Shown: in pieces, positions 1 through 8,904 of the stretch
Layout of the letters: each line of letters begins with the position of its first letter
Numbering within the stretch: position 1 is the first letter of the stretch
Origin: Absidia repens
Lineage: Eukaryota; Mucoromycota; Mucoromycetes; Mucorales; Cunninghamellaceae
Assembly (NCBI GenBank): GCA_002105175.1
Contig: MCGE01000001.1
Coordinates: 2,542,001-2,606,000 of the forward strand
DNA: 64,000 bases
Direction of reading: 5' to 3'
Made by a program: the position numbers and the translations under genes
Notes under the pieces: generated by a model
Databases searched by the model: none
What the model saw: the letters and a program-made list of their open reading frames with translations, nothing else
What the model was told of the DNA's origin: nothing

Positions 1-184
1 TCCCGTGAGACAGGCAGTGGTCGCCAGAGTCGCCGTGCCAACGACTGTCCATGTAGGTGATGTTGTCGTGTCCAGAGCAATCAAAACAAAAGTCGATGAA
101 GATGCCACAGCTTGCTGTATTCGTTCCAACGTGGCTGACGAAGATAAGAACTGTTGTACTAGTGGTACCAGCTGCTCAATGTAA
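1..184 (+). CDS. possible 3' end of a protein-coding gene, partial
   Basis: Frame 2 is open from the window edge for 60 codons and ends in TAA at 182-184. The deduced tail is Val/Ala-rich, then acidic and cysteine-rich (CC pairs near the end, finishing TSCSM). It is GC-richer than the A/T-run spacer that follows, which suggests coding sequence. I recognise no family. The upstream part lies outside the window, so start and exon structure are unknown. It could instead be a chance open stretch. Confidence 0.3.
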   Translation, partial: PVRQAVVARVAVPTTVHVGDVVVSRAIKTKVDEDATACCIRSNVADEDKNCCTSGTSCSM

Positions 185-429
185 TCTGTTTGATTTGGTG
201 CTAGGTGTTCGATTTGAATCATTGAAGTATCAAGCTGCTACAAAAAAAAAAAAAAAAAAAAACTGAAATAAGCTAAAAACGAAATTTGATCCCCGCAACA
301 TAGAAATTTCCCATTCATTGATACTTTATTGTAAATCAGGATAAAAACAGCCATTGCAAAAAATAAACATAAAAAAAAAAAAAAAAAAGAGCTGCTGATA
401 AAATACAAATCTAAGCTATATATAATACA
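185..429. other. intergenic spacer with poly-A runs
   Basis: AT-rich spacer with A runs at about 241-262 and 370-388. It probably holds the 3' UTRs of the two flanking genes, which converge here if the left one is real. No gene or RNA seen. Confidence 0.6.
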
Positions 430-1883
430 CTAATGAGACTTGGTAATGGACTCCCAGTGGTGTTTGACTTCGTCCAAGGTGGGCACAGAGATCATCGAAC
501 CTTCACGTTGCACAGCAAGAGAGGCGGCAAAGTTGGCTTGTTCGAGTGAGTGTTGCACCCTGACGAAGAAATCTTCATTTTCGGCGCCAACAAAAGTGGA
601 CAAAAAATAACCCTATAATGTCATTCAACCGAATCATACATAAAGTTAGCGATCAACGACCATTTTATCTTTTTTTTTTTTTTACTTACAACAAAAGTAT
701 CCCCTGCAGCTGTTGTATCCTTGACATTCACCTTGATACTCGGTACTTTAAAATCACGGACCTTGTCTTGATGTCTAAACTTGGCCACAACACCATTAGA
801 GCCCAAAGTCACGACCAAACCTTGCATATGCTTGAAGTGTTTGAAGAGTTCTGTAGCCAAATCCAAGCCTTCCAATGTGCGCCCATCACTTTCCAATTCC
901 TTGTATAGATCAGCTGCTTCGTGTTCATTCACTACCAAAATAGTAATCTTGTCGAATGGAAATTCGTTCATAATTCCCTTGGTCAAAGGTGCCGGATTGA
1001 AGATGATAGACAATCCTAGCATGATTGCAGCGAGAAAAAAAATGAGTTTGATTACACTGTCATTTTCGTTCGTTTTATCGATACCATACCTTTTTCAGCT
1101 GCCAAGCGCATAATATCGCCTCCATTACTAATTTCGTTTTGTTGTATGATCCAATCACCAGGTCCAAAGTGCTCTAACACTGGAACGGCATCCTTTCCGG
1201 TATAGGTAGCATTGGTACCGGGAAAGAGGACAATACAGTTATCATGGGTTTCATCGCTCACTTGAATGAAGGCATGTCCGTTTTTCTAAAAAAAGATCAA
1301 GTACAGGATAAATTAGTGTGAGGTTATATGCAGAGTTGATTGCTTATTGATAATTCCTAAACCAACGCTTGCCTGATCCTCTGCAACTTCAGTCATGGAC
1401 ATGTCAACACCGTATTCTATCATAGCGTCGCGTGCCTATTAGAGTAGAGGCATTTAATTGAAGTCAGTAAGGCGAAATAACTTGCTATTGCACTATATAT
1501 ATGTTTACCCAAATAGCATCGCCACCCATACGTCCTGCGTGAAACACCTTGCTGCCTGCCTATCAATACAAAGGAGAAGGAATTGGTTAAGATGGTGTAA
1601 ATCACACTGAGTGTTGACTCTTATTTTGATTTACCTTTGCTAATGCGACGGACTGGTTGGCACCTACAAAAAATAAAAACCATATATTAATTGAGTAATA
1701 CGTTGATTTACAAGGAGTGTAGTAACCCCCCCCCCACGAGCGCGTTGCTGTTCCTAGATTACCTTTTCCACCGGCTCGGACAAAATAATTGTTGGAGGAA
1801 AGAGTTTCGCCAGATTTGCAGATATGAGGAACAATGAAGAATTCATCAACGTTGGTGGATCCAAAATTCAATATTTTTCCCAT
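430..1883 (-). CDS. rbk1: ribokinase (PfkB family)
   Basis: Phosphorylates D-ribose to ribose-5-phosphate with ATP; cytosolic. Read on the minus strand from ATG at 1883 (MGKILNFGSTNVDEFF) to TAG at 430-432, in about seven exons. Family marks are the N-terminal GSTNVD, then SGETLSSNNYFVRAGGKG, which splices to GANQSVALAK (PfkB signature 1, sugar site). Then come GRMGGDAIW, the central FNPAPLT segment, NEHEAADLY, and signature 2, DTTAAGDTFV, whose Asp is the expected catalytic base. The last exon (AENEDFFVRVQHSLEQAN..) is the usual C-terminal helix after the anion hole. Length of about 320 residues fits the family. One intron splits the GGKG-AN loop. Identity is firm; exact exon edges are read by eye. 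Confidence 0.93.
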
Positions 1884-2674
1884 GGTATAAAGATATCGGG
1901 TAGTGAAGTTTCCGTTGCTGTGTGGAAGAAAAAGTGAAAGAAAATGAAAAAAGCTTGAAAACCTACTAAAAAAATTGCAAAATCGCCGACTGGGGGATTC
2001 CCATTCAAACACCGTACAAGAAACGCCTGCAGCAATCTTTTTTAAGTAAAAACCATTAATAATGATTCCTCTTGATAGTTTTTTGTGCCGATAGTAGTGT
2101 AACATATTATAATAAAAACAAAAAGAACGGTACTCAGGCACTATAATATTTGTGCCAATAACACAAAAAAAAAAAAAAAAAAAAGAAGAAACGCGCTCAG
2201 TGGGCTGAGGTACAAAACGACAACGGTAAGCTACCATGTCTTTACGGCCCGTTTCAGCAAGAACACATAAAGTAAACCTTGCTTGCTGCATTTTTTATAT
2301 TCAATTTCAAGTTGACCTACTCGGTCAAGAGAGATGTTGTTGAAGTATGCTTTGAAGAAAATCGAACTCTCTATCTTTTTGCACCTTAAAGGTCGCCCCT
2401 TGGGCCCAACTGGCCTTGGTTTAGGCTTTCTGACATATTTTAAATGATTATTATCATCTACGTTCCATATTAGGTGGCATAAAAATGTCAACCGGGTTCT
2501 TAAGCCTTTGGGGTAGGTCAATAGTTCATATAGGTAAGCTAGAAAGCAATAGAAAATGTTTTATAGCGACAACGATACACACAGCGCGAAATAGGTTCAT
2601 TTGTATATATTCAACAGTAAGTGGTCTCAGGCTATAGCCTGGCCGGGTCTATACAATGTAAAAGTAGCTGTAGT
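1884..2674. other. intergenic region upstream of ribokinase
   Basis: Contains an A20 run near 2163-2184. A minus-strand open stretch at 2231-2521 (basic, with KPKPRPVGPKGRPL) has no family resemblance and no clear ATG-led exon structure, so it is not called a gene. The right end may be a diverged 5' part of the dispersed repeat that is clear from about 2675. Confidence 0.5.
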
Positions 2675-3357
2675 AGATAGACTAGAAAGTAAATGCTTGG
2701 CGCGACACTCACGAAGCAAATAAAATAGCGACATTACCCATTCTTCGATGAATCAAATGAAGGCTAATAAAAGGGACATATTTTATTGAAGCCTATCTGA
2801 TACTGATAGAGAGGTTTTATTGTAGCAAATAATACAGTAGGATGCGGGGAATGTTCAAAACTAATCTAAAGGGACAATTATGAAATTGGAGCTAGTATAC
2901 CATATAATACTGTACACGACATGAGAAACAATGTCGATCAACGCGGATCTAAAAAGGGCGATGGTAGATAAAGCAAGATCTAATGCATTAGACATGATGG
3001 AGACTAATTGGACAATTTTTATTTGAGCATGCAAAAATAGATATATTTATTCAGATACAGATAAAAACTATGGTCAAGCTAATACTAACCTAAGCTCATG
3101 GAGGCTCCAAAAAGCCAACTAATGGCGCCCCAGATCCTAGATCCAAAATGAAAGGGTTTCCCCATGCATGTTGTAATCCCTGAGCTGAAAACCCTTCTAA
3201 ACTAGTCCAATATCCTTCCAAACCTCAAAAAAGTTACAGCGATGAAAAAAAAAAAAAAAAAAAAAAAGGAAAAAATGAAAATGAAAAGAAAGGGAGATAG
3301 AACGAGAAAAAAAAAACGAGGAGTAAATAAATTCACGTGGGCGGGCTTTGAAATATG
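2675..3357 (+). repeat. dispersed repeat family, copy A
   Basis: Noncoding repeat shared with copies near 4495, 14985, 18840, 41575 and (inverted) 53276. Shared blocks in order: a GCTTGGCGCGACACTCAC-like block, TTTTATTGAAGC blocks next to GATACTGATAG/AAACTAATC, a block reading CCAAAATGAAAGGGTTTCCC then TGTAATCCCTGAGCTGAAAA and CCCTTCTAAACTAGTCC, an A/G-rich tract, and the terminal CACGTGGGCGGGCTTTGAAA at about 3334-3356. No open frame crosses it. The A/G-rich tract ends in long A runs. It is probably a non-autonomous element; class not determined. Confidence 0.8.
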
Positions 3358-4140
3358 TTTATTTTATTTTTTTGGGTAGCCTTCCGTTGAACTGAAGTTC
3401 TGAACATTTATTTCCCTGACAACCTTTCTCCTTTCGCTGAAAAAAAAAAAAGTTCCCATCATTCCGTTGCATTGATAGATAAAGTATGACAAATATATCA
3501 GAAAAACGATGCAGTTTCGTTTCCCATTTACATCGCTATTGTAAGTTCCTACTGCATCATATTCCGGCATATCCTATAAATTTTTATTTAAATTTTATTA
3601 TGTATTTCCTTTGCGATGGTGATTTACCTTTAAAGTTCTTTGCATTATCGTATCACACTACAAGTAACTGAGATTAAGCAGAAAAGGTTCTGGTACTTGC
3701 TTATTAAAAAACTATAAAAACAACAAAAATACTGTGGCGCTCGGTGAACTGTTCGGAATGAAGTGCTAAATTGGACAATGGAATAGCGACATAAAAACAA
3801 AAAAATTCAACAGTGAAAATTCAATTAGTGAAATCTTTTCTGAAAACAATACAACACAACTAGGACTATCAAGTCTAAATCTATTTTATTTTTAAGCCTT
3901 TGAAGCTATAAACGGTTGAACTTAATCCTCAAAAATTCTGGTGCTCATACTACATAAAATAAAAACCGACAAAAAGAGCAAATTCAGCCGTAACAAGCCC
4001 AAAAGTTCTGTTGCTCACCTTCATAAAAAAACTATAAAAACACAATCCAGTTTGGATTAGCCAAAAAAAACAACAACAATATAGTGCCATAAAAGGCAAT
4101 CTTGCGGATGTACGCGAAGCAAAATGAAAGCAAAAAGAAA
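3358..4140. other. intergenic region with short direct repeats
   Basis: No gene seen. Three imperfect direct repeats lie at about 3684-3725, 3930-3970 and 4001-4045. Their shared core is TTCTGGTGCTCAT followed by an A-rich stretch; the first and third also contain AAAAAACTATAAAAACA. They lie on the 3' side of the tRNA gene. Confidence 0.5.
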
Positions 4141-4211
4141 GCCCTACGGGGGGTCGAACCCCCAACCTTGAGATTAAGAGTCTCACGCTCTGCCGATTGA
4201 GCTAGCAAGGC
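4141..4211 (-). tRNA. tRNA-Lys (anticodon CTT)
   Basis: The minus strand folds as a cloverleaf. The acceptor strand GCCTTGC pairs with GTAGGGC (one G-U and one G-T type pair), and U8-A9 precede the D arm GCTC/GAGC. The anticodon stem TGAGA/TCTCA carries loop CTCTTAA, so the anticodon is CTT. The internal promoters are present: A box TAGCTCAATCGG and B box GGTTCGACC. There is no intron, and a T-rich pol III terminator (TTTCTTTTT) follows directly. The T arm is odd: GGGGG faces a run of six C with TTCGA between, so a five-pair stem leaves a six-base loop, one base short of normal. The gene could be functional or slightly decayed. Confidence 0.85.
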
Positions 4212-4494
4212 TCCGATGAAAAAAGAATCGAGTGCTGATATATGAAGCCATTACGTCGGGATTCGAAACAGAAACCATGGCAATTTCCTTTGTTACGGTA
4301 TTTGCCAAAGGCCATAGTACAAAAATACCCTACCATATTCATTACCTTTATTTTGGGATACCCACACACCAAAACATTAATATAAGTAAGATAATACATT
4401 TAATAGAAATAAAGAATTATCCAAAGGGCTCACAATACTTGCTACCAAGTCTTTTTTTATTTTATTTGAAGGCATATGGCATATACTAAACTAA

Positions 4495-5041
4495 GAGCGC
4501 AGAGTTCATTGTAACAAGGGATCTATTAATAGTGGCATGAGATTACCAGTAAAGGCTCTGAAATACAGTCAACAATAATATAAAATGATCTAATACACTG
4601 TACAAGCCATAAGAATAACTATAAAGAGATATCTTCTATTGAAACCTAATAATTGTCAACGCTAATGTTAAGGAGTCATCGATAAAAAGAGAAATCTGTT
4701 GTGCGAGGCATAAGAGAGACTAATGTGAGACATTTTTAATTGAAGCAAGTAAAAAGATAGATATTTTTATTCGTATGTAGTGGAAACTATGGACAATTTA
4801 AAACTAAACTAAGCTAATGGTGCTCTCAGATCCTAGATGCAAAATGAAAGTGTTTCCCCTTGCGTCTTGTAATCCCTGAGGTGAAAACCCTTCTAAACTA
4901 GTACCGACACTAATATAGGTTTCCATAACCACATAGAAGGCACAATCGTGAAGAATTAAAGAAAGAAAGGAAAAAGAAAGTAAGGGAAAAAAAAGTTAGG
5001 AATAAATAAAAAAACAATCCACGTGGGCGGGATTTCAAAAC
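4495..5041 (+). repeat. dispersed repeat family, copy B
   Basis: Same family and orientation as the copy at 2675. It starts in the middle of the element (GTTCATTGTAACAAGGGATC). It carries two internal sub-units about 105 bp apart (ACTGTACAAGCCATAAGA near 4595 and GTGCGAGGCATAAGAGAGAC near 4700), each followed by a TATTGAAACC or AATTGAAGCA block. It then has the CAAAATGAAAGTGTTTCCCC block and ends in CACGTGGGCGGGATTTCAAA at about 5019-5038. Noncoding. Confidence 0.8.
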
Positions 5042-5204
5042 CCGACAGCCCTCGCTATAAGAATTTTTTTACAACAGCCAACACACTATTCAGCGCCATC
5101 AACATAGTCTTTTTTTTTTTTTTTTTTTTTTTTTTGTCACGGCAACATTTGCCAACATTGAGCAATGTAAGTATGCTGGATGTACTCAAATGATGGATTT
5201 GGTC

Positions 5205-5335
5205 TCAACACGGGTGATTTGACCTAGTTACAAGGTGTCATGGTACTATCACTATACTAGTTTAGTTTAATTGTCATAATTTATACCTACATCTGAATAA
5301 AATATGTAATGCACTTTTTCAATAGCGTTGGCCAG
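5205..5335 (+). repeat. second conserved block of the dispersed repeat, copy 3
   Basis: About 165 bp after copy B, the stretch GTTTAGTTTAATTGTCAT...ATCTGAATAAAATATGT matches blocks at 42900-43257 and, inverted, at 52929-53215. In those two loci it also follows the CACGTGGGCGGG end. An internal segment also resembles the reverse complement of the AGATGT/TTTTATTCAG part of the main repeat. Noncoding and diverged. Confidence 0.55.
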
Positions 5336-5551
5336 CAGTAGTCATTGATATAGTGAAGGTTTGAATAGATTTTTTTTATTGATATTGTTCAATGAGTAAA
5401 AAATAAATAGTAATGACTAATATATGAATGAATGAGAAGAAAAATATGGATGGTAGTGTAGATGATATAAAGTTATGAATAGAGGAGAAGAAATACAGAT
5501 ACAATGACGATAAGCTATAACCTAATATGAGAAAGCAGTTGGGCAATGTGA

Positions 5552-5983
5552 TCAATCTGAGTCATCGTCATCTTGTTGCGTTGCTGACAAAGCCATGGCT
5601 CGTTGAAATTCTTCGGCAAATTCGGCAATAGATCGCCCATCTGACAAATCAATCACATCCTTCGGGACCATATTGGCGGCAAATCTAGGGGCATTGCAAT
5701 TAAGGGCATTGGCTTCAGGTGTTGATTCAATAATTCTGATTTCAGGGTCATCATTTTCGATATCAACTAATAGAGAAAAGAATAATATGAGTATCTTTAT
5801 ATATATATATATATATATATGGCTTACATTTATTTAATTCATCCCAACTGTAGAGCAAAGCATCAGTCGTTTCAGCAAACGGATTGAAATCAACCAGCCA
5901 AACCTTTTGTCGATCTTGTTGAATGTAGACATCAAATACATCTAACAGTGAGGTTTTAAAGAAAGAATAGTAAATACCACGTA

Positions 5984-6023
<40 letters not shown>

Positions 6024-7127
6024 TTCTTACAGTTAGTATTAGAGAAACCATCATGGATATAATCTTCAAAGAATTGATAAATCTTGGTTTCTAGTTCTTG
6101 TTGAATGTCGATCAAAAACCCATAATACGTCATATCACGCTGCGAGATACCTAAAAAAAACAAACCATTACTATTATAAGTACCCCTCCTGAAATATGTA
6201 CTTCTCTAAGATTCTATTATTACCAATGATTTCCTTGTTTTTCACAAAGCATCTGAATTCCAAAGAAGGTTGTAAATCATGCCATTTTCGAAGTACCAAG
6301 TCATAGGATATGTCGTTTTCAGGTTGCTGGTCCTGTCCACACACTTCAAACGCATGGTTGAGATCGTGATTGATAAAATCCGATGATTTTAATAGCAAAA
6401 AGACATCGAATGGTGATGAACATTTTAAGGATTGTGTTGTTGAGATCCAAGCTGCATCCTAAAATAAACGAAGCTCATATTGTCACAATTAGTACCTACG
6501 ACAACTGGTTGTAGGAGAACGCCTTGCTTCTTCCACCTTTCCATATCCTTCGCTATCACTTACCCTTGGTGAGCTCCAATTGAGCTTTGGAAAGACAGCT
6601 CCTCCAAAATCGTCAACGGCCTGGCGAATAGCTTGTTCAATCATAGGAAAGTGTGGTGTCTATTGAATCCCCCCGTCAAAGTATTGTCAGTTATTAATCC
6701 GTACCTAAAATGTCACTTCTACCAGAAAACAATTTTACTTACATTGTCGTCTTGGTTTTGCTGAGAGTCATTCGCCTCGTCATCGTCCGAGGAATCAAGC
6801 TCTTCAATAGTAGCCGCAGCTCTTGGTTGACTATAAACAAGAAAACCAATTGGAGAGTCAATGGTCAGTAAACAATACGGGAGATGGGAGAGATTGCTGT
6901 TCTTACCCATCAGTTGGAAGATATATACCATCGGCATTGAGATAATGTACAAAGTCAGTAGATAGAGGAACAACCTTTGACTTGAAGGTAACCGGACGGA
7001 ATCTTTCATACCATGAAGCGAAGGAGCAATTCACGATGTCTTGAGCTGTCACGGGGATGGGAGAGACATCGTCTGGTGTTGAGTCTATTGTTGTAGACGG
7101 AATAATTTCTTCAAGTGGTGCCGGCAT
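5552..7127 (-). CDS. cdc123: CDC123 (D123) family, eIF2 assembly factor
   Basis: An ATP-grasp-fold chaperone that helps join the eIF2 gamma and alpha subunits, and so supports translation initiation and cell-cycle entry. Start ATG at 7125-7127 (MPAPLEEIIPSTT), stop TGA at 5552-5554. The first exon (6907-7127) holds the hallmark CSFASWYERFRPVTFKSKVV and LSTDFVHYL. Later exons give AVFPKLNWSSPRDAAWI, LVLRKWHDLQPSLEFRCFV, ISQRDMTYYGFL, VWLVDFNPFAETTDALLYSW, and an acidic tail ending QDDDDSD. The WPSPRD-like and DFNPF motifs hold nucleotide/metal residues in the family. I see about seven exons, each GT..AG. Two introns are simple sequence: a (TA) run at 5798-5820 and a T37 run at 5986-6022. Length of about 350 residues is normal. 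Confidence 0.93.
5798..5820. repeat. (TA)n microsatellite in a CDC123 intron
   Basis: About eleven TA dinucleotides in a row inside an intron of the CDC123 gene, close to the 3' splice site in the gene's sense. Confidence 0.85.
5986..6022. repeat. T37 homopolymer in a CDC123 intron
   Basis: An uninterrupted T run of 37 on the plus strand (A37 in gene sense), just inside a 5' splice site (GTAAGAAC). It is the longest homopolymer I found in the window. Such a length may be partly a sequencing or assembly estimate. Confidence 0.85.
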
Positions 7128-7818
7128 ATGTAAAATATAGCGAATATGGGAAGTGTGATAGAAGTGTCAAAAAAATTATTTCTGCTGGGAAATAACAAAA
7201 AAAAAAAAGGTCGGCAATTCAAATTCCACTAAGTGAGTCAAATCGAGCAAGCTTGACAGCCCTTACAAGAGCATGCATGACTTTTACTCAAAAAGACAGC
7301 ACACCCTGAATGAGTCTCGACATGATTATGATCTGAATATCCTTTTCGTTTCAAAGGCAGATTTTCGATCTTTAACACAACTGAAGTTTTGGTAAAAAGT
7401 AAAAGTGTGGGAAGTTTAAACTTTTCGCAGTTGGATGTCGTGATGGAAAAAAGGGTCAATCCCCATCATCACCAGTTATTTTAGTTTCATCTAAGAAAAT
7501 GCTATACTAAACGTTTAGCCAATGAAAATGCATTAATTAAAATAAACTGTAGGAAGGGTGTGAGAGCATCCAATAATATCAGTGATTACCATGAGAGAAT
7601 ATAAGTATTGGTGTAACCAAAACAACATGATCTCACTTGTTTCTCTTAAAATGTAAGAGAGAGAGACAAATGTTAAAGCAAAAGATTGGATAGTAGTGAA
7701 ATTAAGGAGGAGGGGAGGGGTGTGGGGCAAATTGAAAGCGGGGGATGAACCAAGAAAAAAGGTAATTTCTTTCTTTCCTCACTCTTTCTCTTTCTTCCCA
7801 AAAGAAGAAAATTCAACT
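7128..7818. promoter_or_regulatory. divergent intergenic region between CDC123 and the MADS gene
   Basis: 691 bp containing both promoters. A pyrimidine-rich stretch (about 7765-7800) precedes the MADS start, a common fungal core-promoter feature. No ATG-led coding region is convincing here. Confidence 0.5.
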
Positions 7819-8564
7819 ATGCAGTCTTCCAATTTTTATCACCCACCACCTCCTACCGCACAAAGTTATCACTTGTTAGGTCAACAGCAAGATGATAGAT
7901 TCAAGTATCCAGCGCCTGCTCCTCCGGTCATACAGCAATCACCGTCCTCTTCTATGAACCCACCTGATATGAGCCAACAACAACAACCCCCTCCTCTTGG
8001 TCCTCAAGATTTGGAAGATGACAACGATTTGGCTGATGATGACTCAGATGATACCTCCAAGAAACCTGGAAAACGGTCAGGCCGAAGAAAAATCAAGATT
8101 GAGTATATCAACGACAAGACAAGGCGTCATATCACTTTTTCGAAACGAAAAAGTGGTATCATGAAAAAAGTAAGTCTGGTTTGTCTATCTTTTATTTCTC
8201 TGGTGGTAACTGACTCAGTGATTTTTTGTTTCTTTATTTTATAGGCTTATGAACTGAGTACTTTAACAGGAACGCAAGTTTTGTTGTTGGTTGTCAGTGA
8301 AACTGGTTTAGTGTAAGTATAGAAAAATAAAGGGTGTACGTACGATGTGTTTTTTTTTGTGTGGGAAAAGACATGAATAAATGGCACTACTACAGTATAG
8401 ATATACCATAACCTTTTTTTTTTTCTGGTTTCGGTTTTAGTTATACATTTACAACACCCAAACTACAACCTCTTGTGACCAAGCCTGAAGGAAAGAATCT
8501 GATCCAAACTTGCCTAAATGCCCCTGACGCCATTGAAGACCAACAAGAAAACGGCAATGAATGA
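7819..8564 (+). CDS. SRF/MCM1-type MADS-box transcription factor
   Basis: Three exons (7819-8169, 8245-8312, 8441-8564) sum to 543 nt, giving 180 residues. Residues 1-80 are Pro/Gln-rich and then acidic (DDNDLADDDSDD). The MADS domain starts at about residue 88: GRRKIKIEYINDKTRRHITF, SKRKSGIMKKAYELSTLTG, TQVLLLVVSETGLVYTFTTP. The KIEYI...RR.TFSKRKSGIMKKA pattern is SRF/MCM1 type (type I), which binds CArG boxes as a dimer and recruits cofactors. The C terminus is very short (about 30 residues), with no long activation domain. The first intron lies right after GIMKK. The start is the first ATG after the pyrimidine-rich leader. The family is firm; orthology to Mcm1 or Rlm1 is not settled, but the motif favours SRF/Mcm1. 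Confidence 0.93.
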
Positions 8565-8904
8565 TGACTAGCTGACCTAACCGTTTTTTCCATCAAACCA
8601 CACCTTCCTTCACATCACTCCCCCGCTTTTTTTTTTTTTTTTTTATTCTACTACCCGCTATCCATTCCTCTATTATATCTTTTGTCATCCATTTTATATT
8701 TACCCCCAAAAAATATAGTATATACAAACAATCATATTAATAAAGACAAGTTGTTTTATTCTATTTCATTTATTGTTGTATTTTGATGTATTTTGATGTA
8801 AAAAAAAAAAAAAAAAGAAAAAGAAAAGAGAAGGCGACCCCGAAGTACGATTTCTAATACTACAATATCTAGTTGATAATGATTCCTATCAATGTGTCTA
8901 GCTA
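8565..8904. other. 3' region between convergent genes
   Basis: T18 run at about 8629-8644, an AATAAAG-type polyadenylation signal near 8740 for the MADS gene, and an A17 run near 8800. Otherwise nothing seen. Confidence 0.5.

Noticed and set aside
2231..2521. Minus-strand 96-codon open stretch with KPKPRPVGPKGRPL
   Set aside because: No ATG-led exon structure, no family match and no support from splice signals. Its right end reaches repeat-like DNA.
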